Notes: generated by a model not told the origin, from the sequence alone. A stretch of DNA of 64,000 bases from Firmicutes bacterium UBA1191 (GCA_002310095.1 DBYH01000004.1:436-64435), one strand, 5' to 3'. Counted from the stretch's first letter, positions 52,312-61,897 are shown. Numbers and translations are program-made.

Positions 52312-53634
52312 TTACTGTTCCTTCGGAATGTTGCAGATGAAGCAGCGCATCTTGCCGTTGGCGTCAGGCGGAATCATGTCCATCCACTTGAAATTCAGCT
52401 TGAATTCCGGATATCCGTAGAGCTTCTCGATCTTCTCGGATACATAGTTCTCTATGTCTTCCTTCGTGACCTTCGTGTTCATCGGGTCCTTGACCAGCAG
52501 TATGCTGATCTCGTCGATGGCCTCCTGCACATATCTGAACTGGGCGACGCCCTCGCTTCCGTGGAATATCTTGTACAGCTCCGCGGCTGAAGACTCGCTT
52601 CCGTCCGCGTGCTTGACGAGATCGTTGGTCCTGCCTTTGATCGTCTTGATGAATCTGAGTCCTTCCTTAGTGCACGAAGTGGCCATGTCGCCGACTTCGT
52701 AATTGATGACCGGGAAGTCTCTCTTGAACAGTGTCGTAGCGATTATCCTTCCGTCGTCAGCCAGATTGTCGTCGTCATCGTGTATGTTCAGCACGTGGGT
52801 GTCGCTGTAGACATAGAAGTCATCCATGCCCGGAAGGCGCACCGCGCAGCTGCCGGTCTCGTTGGTGCCGTAGGCGTCCATCATGCCCGGCCCGTAAGTC
52901 TCGAAGAAGAGCTTTCTCGTCGCCTCGTCGACCATCTCGCTGACAGGGGTGTAAATCGCAGGCTTGTAGATCTCCATGCCGTGGGCTCTGGCGTATACGG
53001 CCATGCGGACCAGAACGTTCTTCCTGAAGCAGAGGATGTCCGGCTTGTAGTCGTTGACCATCTCGATGAGGTCCTTCAGCTTCTCACCCTGGTACAGGTG
53101 CTCCGGAACTATCTTTCTGCGCAGGATGCCCAGTTTCTGGATCCATGAGTCCCCCTTCTTCGGATCCACATGGGAGTGGGTCGTCAGGAAGGACATCATC
53201 TTTCCCGTGAAAGGCTTGTATCCCGCGAACATGGTGACTCTGATCCAGTTGGCGTTGACGCAGGCCGCCTCCCTGTGGGAGATCATGAACTTGAGTGGGA
53301 TTCCCGTGGAACCGCTTGTCCTGAAGACCTCCGTCCTCTCTTCAATGCCCGGATTCTTGTCGATTATATCCTGCATCCACAGACGCATGTCGTTACGGGT
53401 CATGACCGGGAACTTGGCCAGATCCTCCGCGCATCTGAAGTCGTCAGGCGTGAGGCCTCTGGATTCGAAACGCTCTCTGTAGAACGGGATCCCGTAGGCT
53501 CTCTTCATTATCTTGTGGACTCTCTTGTCCTGTCTTGCCTTTGCTTTTCTGAAGTCCGTAGGAACTTTCTTGTCCAGCTTGGCCAGATAGTACAGGGTCA
53601 TTACATTTTTCAGTTCTTTCTGGACGATTCCCAT
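52312..53634 (-). CDS. PaaK/CapK-type adenylate-forming enzyme
   Basis: A 440-residue AMP-binding enzyme with VFRTSGSTGIPLKF as P-loop, AYGTNETGS and the C-terminal MRCF segment. The family activates carboxylic acids as acyl-AMP, with or without CoA transfer. ATG 53634 is used because GGAGG is 8 nt upstream; the frame is open further left inside the LDH-like gene. It starts 2 nt after that gene's stop, a tight link suggesting it activates the hydroxyacid made by its neighbour (inference). Confidence 0.8.
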   Translation of the reverse strand: MGIVQKELKNVMTLYYLAKLDKKVPTDFRKAKARQDKRVHKIMKRAYGIPFYRERFESRGLTPDDFRCAEDLAKFPVMTRNDMRLWMQDIIDKNPGIEERTEVFRTSGSTGIPLKFMISHREAACVNANWIRVTMFAGYKPFTGKMMSFLTTHSHVDPKKGDSWIQKLGILRRKIVPEHLYQGEKLKDLIEMVNDYKPDILCFRKNVLVRMAVYARAHGMEIYKPAIYTPVSEMVDEATRKLFFETYGPGMMDAYGTNETGSCAVRLPGMDDFYVYSDTHVLNIHDDDDNLADDGRIIATTLFKRDFPVINYEVGDMATSCTKEGLRFIKTIKGRTNDLVKHADGSESSAAELYKIFHGSEGVAQFRYVQEAIDEISILLVKDPMNTKVTKEDIENYVSEKIEKLYGYPEFKLNFKWMDMIPPDANGKMRCFICNIPKEQ

Positions 53635-53636
53635 GA

Positions 53637-54596
53637 TCAAAGCCTCCTGAGCTGTTCTTTGAGTATCTCCGCGCTGTTTCTGAGCTTCTGCCGCTCTTCC
53701 TTGTACCACTTCTCTTCGAGTCTGTGCTCGACGCCGTTGACTCCCACGATCGAAGGGATGCTGAGGGCCACGTCCTCGATGCCGTATTCACCCTGCAGCG
53801 GCGATGTGACAGGCGCGATGGTCAGCCTCTGGTTGAGGACCGCGTCAGCAAGGGAGCATACGCAGGTGGCGATGCCGTAGTGCGTCTTGCCTTTGTCCTT
53901 GATGATCTCGGCGCCCATGTCCCTTACCTGGTTGAACAGAAAATCCTTCTGCTCTTCGCCCCATTCCAGTCCCACGTTCTCGCAGTACTCCCACATAGGC
54001 AGGCCCGCGATGGACAGTCTGCTCCAGATCGGGAACGAGGAATTGCCGTGCTCGCCGACTATGTTGCACTTTATCGCCTCTATGTTCAGATTAGTGTAGT
54101 TGGCGATGCTGCGCACAAGTCTTGAAGTGTCGAGGATGCAGCCTGTTCCGAACACCTTTCCGTTCGGCAGTCCCATCCACTCCGCGCATTTATATGTCAG
54201 GATGTCGACCGGGTTTGAGACCATCAGAATTACACCGTGGGTGTAGTACGGCGTGATCTCGTCGACGACATCTCTGATCGTTCCGATGTTGTCATTTATC
54301 ATGTCCAGACGGTCCTCACCGACGCGTCTGTTTCTTCCGGCGGTGATGATGATCAGGTCGCAGTTCTTGCAGTCCGAATAATCACCGGCGCGGACTGATG
54401 AAGTCCCCATGTAAGGGATTCCGTGCTGGATGTCCAGCGCTTCTCCGGCGGCTTTGTCGACTTCCGAATCGACCAGCACGATCTCGCTTGCCAGATCCCT
54501 GATCGTCAGGGCATAAGCGATTGACGCGCCTACGAAACCCGAGCCGATGATGGCTACCTTTCGATTGTCGATTGCCGCGTACAGTTTAGTTCCCAA
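53637..54596 (-). CDS. L-lactate/malate dehydrogenase-family enzyme with Arg at the specificity position
   Basis: A 319-residue NAD-dependent 2-hydroxyacid dehydrogenase with IGSGFVGASIA, VSNPVDILTY, LDTSRL (Arg159) and the catalytic GEHG (His183). The substrate loop reads AGRNRRVGEDR: Arg96 binds the carboxylate, and the residue aligned with Gln102 of lactate dehydrogenases is Arg90, the state found in malate dehydrogenases. The substrate may be oxaloacetate/malate or another acid. TTG 54596 is the start, with GGAGG 9 nt upstream, overlapping the LCP gene by 11 bp. Confidence 0.82.
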   Translation of the reverse strand: MGTKLYAAIDNRKVAIIGSGFVGASIAYALTIRDLASEIVLVDSEVDKAAGEALDIQHGIPYMGTSSVRAGDYSDCKNCDLIIITAGRNRRVGEDRLDMINDNIGTIRDVVDEITPYYTHGVILMVSNPVDILTYKCAEWMGLPNGKVFGTGCILDTSRLVRSIANYTNLNIEAIKCNIVGEHGNSSFPIWSRLSIAGLPMWEYCENVGLEWGEEQKDFLFNQVRDMGAEIIKDKGKTHYGIATCVCSLADAVLNQRLTIAPVTSPLQGEYGIEDVALSIPSIVGVNGVEHRLEEKWYKEERQKLRNSAEILKEQLRRL

Positions 54597-56073
54597 AATG
54601 CAGGCCCTCCTTTTCTGTCATGACTTCCTTTATTGTCTCCGAAACTTTCTGCACCGATTTCTCCTTTGGCACAGAAACGAAAAACTCTCTTCCGGTGCCC
54701 ATGCTCCACACTTCCCTGAAGGCGTCGTTACCGTCTACCCACTGTCTCTTTATGGTCCATTCAGGCATGCGGTCCAGCTGCATTTTCGCGAGAGAAGCCA
54801 TCTCTTCCTGGCTCATGCTCGTCTGCATATCCTCGCTGACCGCCTTGAGTATTTCCGTATAGTTGGCCACCAGGGTCTTCTTGCTGGTGAACTTCTTCAG
54901 CAGGGCCTTCACGACCTTCTGCTGGTTCTTTATCCTCTGTTCATCCTGGTCTTTGAAGGCTTTCCTCTCACGGACGAACCAGAGGGCGTATCGTCCCTCC
55001 ATGTGATGCCAGCCTTTTTTGTAGTGCCAGCCCTTAGGGGAAGACATGAAATCTATATCGTTGTAGACGTCGATCCCGCCTACGGCGTCGACCAGGTTGA
55101 CGAGCATGCCGAAGTCAACTCTTACATAGTAGTTGATGTCCACGTCCAGCCAGTCCTCGATGGTGTTGATGGTCTCGTCGATTCCGTAGACGCCTGTGTG
55201 GGTCAGCTTGTCCATCTGGCCGTTCATGTGAAGCGGCACGTACGAGTCACGCGGCATGGACGTCAGAAGGATCGTCTCAGTCCGCGGATTCACCGTCAGT
55301 ATCATGTTGACGTCGCTTCTCGACACGTCGTTGATGCCGCCGCGCGTGTCGACACCTGAAATGAGCACATTGAATGACTCTCTGGTAACGTCAACTACAC
55401 GGCTGCTTGCCGCTGAGCCCTCGACCATGACCTGATGTATCACCTTGGTTTCATCGCCGAAGCCTTCGATGATGTCATTGGTCATCACATACTCCGCGTC
55501 GCTGATGAACAGGACACGGTCGTTCTTTGTTCCGCTAAGGGACATGAGCTTCTGCCCGGCGTTCATGCAGCCCGTCTCTTCTTCTATTGTCACAGCAACT
55601 TCTTTTTCCAGCTCGCTCTTAGCCTGCTGATACGTGCCCTGGGTGTCAGGAACTGTGTATACGGTCTGACCAGCTATGTCTTCCAGGCTGCTGTACGCGC
55701 TGTCCTTAAGGACTATGACATCGTAGGCGATCGGCTGGGCTTTCAGGTTGCTGATCCTCTCCATCGTCAGGTATGTGTCCAGCGTAAAGTAGGCGCAGAA
55801 TCCTGTGCATACCAGTATTATTCCGCAGATCAAAGCCCCTGTCAGGCGCTTTCCCTTTTTCACGCTTCTGCTGTTGATCAACAGGAACATGACGATGTCC
55901 ATGAGGATGATGATTCCTATGGCCGCGGCAAAAAACCTGATCGGCAGTATATCCATCGCCATTATCAGGGCTATGAACAGAATCTCCGCCAGCAGCGTGA
56001 ACAGCATCAGTATGGCGCTGGCCGTCGATTCCGGTATCAGACTGATCTTTCTCTTGTCGTTTCCGCTTTTCAT
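54586..56073 (-). CDS. LytR-CpsA-Psr (LCP) ligase with four N-terminal helices (1)
   Basis: A 495-residue membrane protein with three to four transmembrane helices (about 15-125), an insert domain (about 130-250) that resembles a substrate-binding fold, and the LCP domain (about 255-430) with NVLISGVD, SMPRDSYVPL and FVRERKAF. LCP enzymes transfer undecaprenyl-linked polymers to peptidoglycan. The helix-rich N-terminus matches the neighbour at 56090. Confidence 0.88.
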   Translation of the reverse strand: MKSGNDKRKISLIPESTASAILMLFTLLAEILFIALIMAMDILPIRFFAAAIGIIILMDIVMFLLINSRSVKKGKRLTGALICGIILVCTGFCAYFTLDTYLTMERISNLKAQPIAYDVIVLKDSAYSSLEDIAGQTVYTVPDTQGTYQQAKSELEKEVAVTIEEETGCMNAGQKLMSLSGTKNDRVLFISDAEYVMTNDIIEGFGDETKVIHQVMVEGSAASSRVVDVTRESFNVLISGVDTRGGINDVSRSDVNMILTVNPRTETILLTSMPRDSYVPLHMNGQMDKLTHTGVYGIDETINTIEDWLDVDINYYVRVDFGMLVNLVDAVGGIDVYNDIDFMSSPKGWHYKKGWHHMEGRYALWFVRERKAFKDQDEQRIKNQQKVVKALLKKFTSKKTLVANYTEILKAVSEDMQTSMSQEEMASLAKMQLDRMPEWTIKRQWVDGNDAFREVWSMGTGREFFVSVPKEKSVQKVSETIKEVMTEKEGLHFGN

Positions 56074-56089
56074 TGGATCTTATTCCGTG

Positions 56090-57757
56090 TTATTCAGTCT
56101 CCTGCGTCGTTTCTTCCTTGGTATTGTCGACCGGATACATGGTGTCGTGAATAAGCTGTTTCGCTTCCTCCACGGTCTGCTCATCAGGGAAAACGCATGA
56201 GAGATTCTGGTTTCCCATGCTGAAGCAAGGCGCCAAGCCCGTCGAACCGACGATGTTTGTCTGCGATATCTTCCACTTGTGCATGCCGGTCAGCTGCATT
56301 CTGGCCAGTTTTCTCATGTCGCTGTTCTTGAGGTCCGTCTGCATCTCATTCTCGACCGCGTTAAGGATCGCCGAATACCTGGTCATGATGACCTTGCTGC
56401 TCGTAACCCTCTTGATGAGAGCTTCAAGTACGAGCTGCTGGTGTTCGTTCCTCTTCATGTCCCCGGTGGCGAAGGATTTTCTTTCTCTCGCGAACCAGAG
56501 GGCGTAGTGGCCGTCCATGTGATGCCACCCTTCCTTGTAGTGCCATCCCTTGACGGAAGAGTAGAAATCCTCATCATTGTAGACGTCGATTCCGCCGACG
56601 GCGTCAATGACATCACAAAGCATCGAGAAGTTCACTCTTATGGAATAGTTGATATCTATGCCAAGGAAGTCCTCTATGGTCTTCTTCGTCTCTTCGCTTC
56701 CGTATATTCCCGAGTGAGTCAGCTTGTCCTTCGCGCCATATGTGTGGAGCGGAATGTAGCTGTCTCTCGGTATAGACGTGAGGAGAACTTGTCTGGTCTG
56801 GGGGTTCACGGTCATCACCATGTTGACGTCGCTCAGGCCTCCTTCATCGATGTCTCCCCAGGAATCCAGTCCGGAAATAAGGACATTGAACGAATCCTTG
56901 GTAACATCGACGGCCTTGCTGTTGTCGTCCTCCCTCTTCTTGACCTTGACTCTGTATATTATCTGCGTGTTCTTCTTGAACCCTTTGATGTTCGACTTTA
57001 TGAGTTTGTATCCGGAGTGGCTGACCAGGATCAGATTGTCGTTGAGAGAAGCTCCCGCAGGGGCTTCCGCTGTCTCGGCGGCCTGTTCTCCGTCCTTCTT
57101 CTCATCCTTCTTTGAATCCTTTTTGGCGTCAGCCTTATCCGCCGCCTCGGCAATTTCATTCTCAGTGGCGGAACCCAGTTCCGAAACTTTTTTATCGCTG
57201 ACTTTGCTTCCGTCGTCCACCAGCATCTGGCCCAGGTTCAGAAGGCCGCTTACTGTGTCAATAGTTACGTTTTCTTTGGTAATCAGTCTCTCGCTGGCTT
57301 CAATGAGCTGCTTTGAGTCCATGTCCACCGTGTAAACTGTATGGTCTTTGATGTCGCCGACCTCCGCGTAGCTTCCGTCCTTGAGAGCCACGACATCATA
57401 ATATTCCCAGGTGTCGTGCCATTCGCTTATCTTCTGAAGAGTGTCGTAGGTGCCGTAAATGTAGATGTCTCCTACGGTCAGTACGTTCAGAAGAAACGCT
57501 ACTATGATCAGCGCGATCAGCGTCTTGGTCTTTCTGAACTTAACGCTGTTCAGAAGCTGGATCACTATGGCGTCAATGAACAGGAGAACCAGGATGGTGA
57601 TCAGCACATATTTGATCGGGAACACATCAAGGGCGAGCAAAAACATCAGAAACAGGACTTCCGCAAAAACTGCTGCCAGAATTGCTATGCTAAGTCCTGT
57701 TGATTTCGGAAGAATCCTTATTTTTCGCCAGTTGATTTTCCAGTCGATTTTTTTCAT
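56090..57757 (-). CDS. LytR-CpsA-Psr (LCP) ligase with four N-terminal helices (2)
   Basis: A 555-residue paralogue of the previous protein: several N-terminal helices, an insert domain interrupted by a Lys/Glu/Ala-rich linker (about 195-240, KKDSKKDEKKDGEQ), and an LCP domain with NVLISGLD, SIPRDSYIPL and FARERKSF. The two genes are 16 bp apart, a tandem duplication. Likely attaches a glycopolymer to the wall. Confidence 0.88.
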   Translation of the reverse strand: MKKIDWKINWRKIRILPKSTGLSIAILAAVFAEVLFLMFLLALDVFPIKYVLITILVLLFIDAIVIQLLNSVKFRKTKTLIALIIVAFLLNVLTVGDIYIYGTYDTLQKISEWHDTWEYYDVVALKDGSYAEVGDIKDHTVYTVDMDSKQLIEASERLITKENVTIDTVSGLLNLGQMLVDDGSKVSDKKVSELGSATENEIAEAADKADAKKDSKKDEKKDGEQAAETAEAPAGASLNDNLILVSHSGYKLIKSNIKGFKKNTQIIYRVKVKKREDDNSKAVDVTKDSFNVLISGLDSWGDIDEGGLSDVNMVMTVNPQTRQVLLTSIPRDSYIPLHTYGAKDKLTHSGIYGSEETKKTIEDFLGIDINYSIRVNFSMLCDVIDAVGGIDVYNDEDFYSSVKGWHYKEGWHHMDGHYALWFARERKSFATGDMKRNEHQQLVLEALIKRVTSSKVIMTRYSAILNAVENEMQTDLKNSDMRKLARMQLTGMHKWKISQTNIVGSTGLAPCFSMGNQNLSCVFPDEQTVEEAKQLIHDTMYPVDNTKEETTQETE

Positions 57758-57794
57758 AGGCTCTCAGTTTCGGCCCTGAACAGGATCTCAGATC

Positions 57795-58847
57795 CTATCC
57801 GGCCAGTTCAATGAGCTTGTCGATCAGTTCTTCATATCCGATCCCGGAAGCCTCCCACAGCTGCGGGTACATGCTTATCTTGGTGAATCCCGGCATGGTG
57901 TTGATTTCATTGAAAACAAGCTCGCCGTCATCAAAACTACCCGACGGTCCTTTCTTAAGGAAGAAATCGACTCTGGCGAGTCCCCTGCAGCCCATTATCT
58001 GATAGATCTGGACCGCGGTCTGCCTGATGCTTTCTTCCAAAGATTCCGGAAGGTCGGTTACTATCGATGTTTCAGACCCTATATTATCATATTTCGCCAC
58101 ATAATCATAGAATTCGTTGGCTGATATGACCTCTCCGATGCAGCTGGCCTGCGGGTCTTCGTTCCCCAGAACAGCCACTTCAAGTTCTCTTCCCACTATG
58201 GTTTCTTCGATAACAGCCTTAGCGTCTTCCGCAAAGGCAACCTCAAGGGCTTCAGGCAGCTCTTTGAGAGTCCTGACCTTTGTTATTCCCACCGATGAAC
58301 CCGAGTTTGCCGGCTTGACGAACAGCGGAAATCTTCCGTCGAAGAAATCGCCGATGACAACGGCCGCTTCCTCTACGTCGCAGCCCTTGTGGGCGATACA
58401 GCATTTCGCCTGTTCGCAGACCTCGGCCTGGTCGATCACGGCCTTGGTTATGGCCTTGTCCATGCAGGCCGCCGAAGATGTGGAATCCGATCCGACGAAA
58501 GGTATCCCGGCTATAGCCAGAAATCCCTGCATCCTTCCGTCCTCGCCGTTCCTTCCGTGAAGGAGCGGGAATACGACATCCACATCGAGTCCCGCGAACC
58601 CGCCGCCCGGGAGCAGGTAAACATCGTCGTTTCCTTCGGCCTTCTCCCAGCTGCCGTCGGCTATGGCTTCAGGATCCGCGTCAGTGCGCATCCATCTTCC
58701 CTCCTTGGTTATGCCGACTTTTATCACGTCGTATTTGTCCGCGTCTATGTGCTCCAGCACCGACGCTGCGGATGTCCTTGAAACCTCGTGTTCAGAGGAT
58801 ACTCCTCCGAACAGGAGCATCAGTTTTTTCTTATTAATCTGATCCAT
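57795..58847 (-). CDS. ddl: D-alanine--D-alanine ligase
   Basis: A 350-residue ATP-grasp enzyme with LFGGVSSEHEVS, FPLLHGRNGEDG, FVKPANSGSSVGI, the omega-loop FYDYVAKYD and FNEINTMPGFT. The KY in the omega-loop is the D-Ala-D-Ala form rather than a vancomycin-resistance form. AAGGAG precedes ATG. It makes the dipeptide for peptidoglycan precursors. Confidence 0.94.
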   Translation of the reverse strand: MDQINKKKLMLLFGGVSSEHEVSRTSAASVLEHIDADKYDVIKVGITKEGRWMRTDADPEAIADGSWEKAEGNDDVYLLPGGGFAGLDVDVVFPLLHGRNGEDGRMQGFLAIAGIPFVGSDSTSSAACMDKAITKAVIDQAEVCEQAKCCIAHKGCDVEEAAVVIGDFFDGRFPLFVKPANSGSSVGITKVRTLKELPEALEVAFAEDAKAVIEETIVGRELEVAVLGNEDPQASCIGEVISANEFYDYVAKYDNIGSETSIVTDLPESLEESIRQTAVQIYQIMGCRGLARVDFFLKKGPSGSFDDGELVFNEINTMPGFTKISMYPQLWEASGIGYEELIDKLIELAG

Positions 58848-58874
58848 TTTATCTCCTTGCCGGCCCTCGGCCTC

Positions 58875-60314
58875 TTAGTAGATTCCTGTAAGATTCGCTA
58901 TGCTTACGCTTATCTCCTGCACGGTTTCGGTCGGTGTATAGTCTTTCTGATTGAAGAACTGGTCATGCAGCTTGCTGACATTGTTCGCCAGGTTCACAGG
59001 CGGTCCGTACCATGCGTACCCCGCGCCTCCGTATCCTGTCCAGCTTCCCACATCGTAAGGGAATCCTGTCGTCGAGTCTGTCATGTCATAGGATTTCACG
59101 TTCATCATCATCTTGATAATGTCCATGGTGCTCAGATTCGTCTTGACCTCAGGCATGGCGTGTCTCGCTACTGAAAGCATCTTCAGAGGTCCGGCGCTCT
59201 TGACTTTCTTGAATGTCTCGCTGAAGACAATCTTCATTCTCTCGTTTCTTCTGTAGTCGCCTGTCAGAGCGTCCTTTCTGATTCTGGCGTAGGTTACTGC
59301 CTGAACTCCGTTGAGAGTCTGCTTGCCGGCGGATTCCACCTTGTCCCTAGGTCCGTCGACGTTCTTGGCAGTGTTCTTTATGTACTTGTTCAGTTCTTCA
59401 AGCTCCGATTCCTGGACATCTATCTCGATTCCGCCCACGGAGTCTACTATGTCGGCTACAGTCTTCCAGTTGATGACAACGACTTCGTCGATATCAAGAT
59501 CCAGATTTCTGTTGAGGGCGTACAGCGACTGCTGTGCCCCGCCGTAGAAGTAGGCGTGGGTGATCTTGTCCAGGCCCTGATCTCCCACATCCAGGAGAGT
59601 ATCCCTGAATACGGAGAACATTTTGACTTCATCAGTCTCTTCGTTTATGCTCGCCACAATTATGGCATCGCTTCTCACCTGAGATTCGTCATCGTCCGCT
59701 CTGGCGTCGGTGCCGAGAACGGCAATGTTTCTGTACCCGTCAAGTGAAGACGCCACTCCGCCGTTGATTCCGATCTCATTTTTATCAATTGATATGTGCT
59801 GCGCGCTGGCGACAGTAGATAAAACCACAGCTCCGCCAAGCACCCCGATAACCGCGGCGAGCACAACAACCAGCAGCACGGCCATTACCGGCCCCGGAAG
59901 CCTCTTCTTGCGCTTCTTTCCCGGACGGTCTGTCTTTGCTTTTTTCTGGAATGCTCCGCGCTTCCAGATGACGCCGCCGTACTCGTCGTAATCGGCGTGA
60001 ACGACGCCGGATCTGACTCCGCGCTTGTTCCTGTCAGCCTCTCTGGATTTGAGGTACGCCTGCATCTCCTTGTCGCGGCGTTCCTTTTCCTTCTGGGCCT
60101 TACGCATGTCAGAAGCGCCGTAAGGGGTATCAGTTACAGAGAACCTTCTTGTATTCTTTCTGTTTTCGGGAAAATACTGGCCGTACTTCTCATCCGAAGC
60201 GTCTGAAGCGCCGTGTCTTCTATTCTGTTCCAGGTACTCCCTGTTTATCTCCTCTTCCTGCTCGTGCTCCCTCAGAGCCAGATATTCCTGATATTCCCGC
60301 TCTTTTTTGTTCAT
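58875..60314 (-). CDS. LytR-CpsA-Psr (LCP) family protein (3), single-helix type
   Basis: A 479-residue protein with a long charged cytoplasmic N-terminus (1-145, rich in Glu, Arg and Lys), one transmembrane helix (about 147-172) and an LCP domain with IAVLGTDARADD, SVFRDTLLD, KITHAYFYGG and YARIRKDALTGDYRRNERM. This is the classical LCP architecture, unlike the two at 54586 and 56090. GGAGC precedes ATG. Confidence 0.9.
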   Translation of the reverse strand: MNKKEREYQEYLALREHEQEEEINREYLEQNRRHGASDASDEKYGQYFPENRKNTRRFSVTDTPYGASDMRKAQKEKERRDKEMQAYLKSREADRNKRGVRSGVVHADYDEYGGVIWKRGAFQKKAKTDRPGKKRKKRLPGPVMAVLLVVVLAAVIGVLGGAVVLSTVASAQHISIDKNEIGINGGVASSLDGYRNIAVLGTDARADDDESQVRSDAIIVASINEETDEVKMFSVFRDTLLDVGDQGLDKITHAYFYGGAQQSLYALNRNLDLDIDEVVVINWKTVADIVDSVGGIEIDVQESELEELNKYIKNTAKNVDGPRDKVESAGKQTLNGVQAVTYARIRKDALTGDYRRNERMKIVFSETFKKVKSAGPLKMLSVARHAMPEVKTNLSTMDIIKMMMNVKSYDMTDSTTGFPYDVGSWTGYGGAGYAWYGPPVNLANNVSKLHDQFFNQKDYTPTETVQEISVSIANLTGIY

Positions 60315-60367
60315 TTAAGCTGCTCCTATATGTTACAAACGTTCCTTGGTATTTCTGTTCTGTCCGG

Positions 60368-61897
60368 TTATTTTCTTGGCTTGGTGTATTTGACCGCGAG
60401 CCAGTATCCGTTCTTCATTTTCGCCCAGCCGTTCCTGACTTTGACGATGGTTATCTTCTTACCTTTCTTGTAGGTGCCGACTAATTCATACCCGGTTCCA
60501 GGACCGGTTCTGTAGTTTACCGCTTCCTTGGTCTTGGCCTTGTACTTCAGGTGGCTCCTGTTGATCCAGTAGCCATTGGTCATCTTGGCCCAGTTGCCTT
60601 TGAACTTCTTGATATATACCTTCTTTCCCTTCTTGTAGGTGCCGACCACCTTCTTGTTCTTGCTCGGACCGGTTCTGTAGTTCATCTTGCATGTCACAGT
60701 AGCCTTGTATCCCTTTGGCTTGCTTCCCGTGTCCGTCGAAGGCTTGTCCTTCGGCTCGAAGATGTAGTTGATGTCAACCGCCTTCTTTATGCCGTTGACC
60801 CTGCCCAGTGAACTGTACTGCCACATCCAGTAGTCACCTTCGTAGGTAGTCGCGGCTCCGTTTGTGGTGTAATTGGCGAGCCAGATCTTGTACTTGCTCT
60901 GAAGAGTCTTGTGGTCGATGAACTTGGTCAGAGTGTTGTAGTTGGCGTATACCATAGGGGTGTATCCCTCTGCCGCTATTTTATCACAGAAGGCTTTGCA
61001 GGACTCTGTGCCGACGCTCTTCATGACCTTTGAGGTGAGTCTGCCGCCCGTCTCGTAGTCAAAGGCAACCGGCAGCGTGATCTTGTCTCTGTAATTCTTG
61101 ATTACTGACACAACGTACTTGGCTTCCGACTTGGCTTCTGCCGGGCTTACCGCGGTTGAGTAGTAATACACTCCCACCTTGAGACCCGCTTTGTACGCGC
61201 GGTTCAGGTTGTTCGAGAACGTCGAATCCATGTTGTGTTCACCCGAACGGAGAGTGCTGTAGCCGCATCTGACGATTACATGGGTAACGCCGGCGCCTTT
61301 GATCTTCTGCCAGCTGTCGTCACTGAGCTTTCCCTGCCACCATGATATGTCTATGCAATTGTATCTGTTGTGCTTGCTGTACTTGGCCGGAGTCTGGCCC
61401 TTGCCGATTCCCGTTACTCCGCCGCCCATGGCGCTGACGTCGCCCTTCGTCTCTATGCGGTCAACGTCTTCAATTCCTTCAGCGTTCGCGTCCGCCTCCG
61501 CTATGAATGTGTCGACATCGTCGGCGTCCGGCTGCAATTCGAATATCACACCGTCGTCATCGATGCCATAATATCTGTAGAATGTAGGGTCATCCAGGAG
61601 GGCGCAAAGTTCAGGGTCGTTCTCGACATCGCTGACATTCATTCCGTCCAGTCCGTCGAACGACACCTCAGTTCCGTTCTCCACTTCCGCTCCGGCTTCT
61701 GTGTCCGTTCCAGTCTCCACGTCTGTTTCGGCCTCCGCGTCCGCTTCGGTCTCCACTTCCATTCCGGTTTCCATGTCAGATTCAACAGCCGGCTCCTCAT
61801 TGTCGTCAGCGTATACATCCACAGCCATCATGGCAGGCGCCATGGTCATAGACAATCCTATTATGCATGTGAATATGATTGTTGCGATCTTTTTCAT
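60368..61897 (-). CDS. secreted GH25 lysozyme with two SH3-like domains
   Basis: A 509-residue precursor with signal peptide (about 1-31), an acidic Glu/Thr/Ala low-complexity stretch (32-85), a GH25 muramidase domain (about 175-375) with CIDISWWQG and the catalytic VAFDYETGG, and two C-terminal SH3-like repeats (NYRTGPSKNKKVVGTYKKGKK and NYRTGPGTGYELVGTYKKGKK). It cuts the glycan backbone of peptidoglycan. AAAGGAG precedes ATG. Confidence 0.92.
   Translation of the reverse strand: MKKIATIIFTCIIGLSMTMAPAMMAVDVYADDNEEPAVESDMETGMEVETEADAEAETDVETGTDTEAGAEVENGTEVSFDGLDGMNVSDVENDPELCALLDDPTFYRYYGIDDDGVIFELQPDADDVDTFIAEADANAEGIEDVDRIETKGDVSAMGGGVTGIGKGQTPAKYSKHNRYNCIDISWWQGKLSDDSWQKIKGAGVTHVIVRCGYSTLRSGEHNMDSTFSNNLNRAYKAGLKVGVYYYSTAVSPAEAKSEAKYVVSVIKNYRDKITLPVAFDYETGGRLTSKVMKSVGTESCKAFCDKIAAEGYTPMVYANYNTLTKFIDHKTLQSKYKIWLANYTTNGAATTYEGDYWMWQYSSLGRVNGIKKAVDINYIFEPKDKPSTDTGSKPKGYKATVTCKMNYRTGPSKNKKVVGTYKKGKKVYIKKFKGNWAKMTNGYWINRSHLKYKAKTKEAVNYRTGPGTGYELVGTYKKGKKITIVKVRNGWAKMKNGYWLAVKYTKPRK

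Noticed and set aside
57782..57796. AGGATC/GATCCT inverted repeat at the end of ddl
   Set aside because: It overlaps the stop codon region and has no T-run; a 6-bp palindrome is expected by chance.
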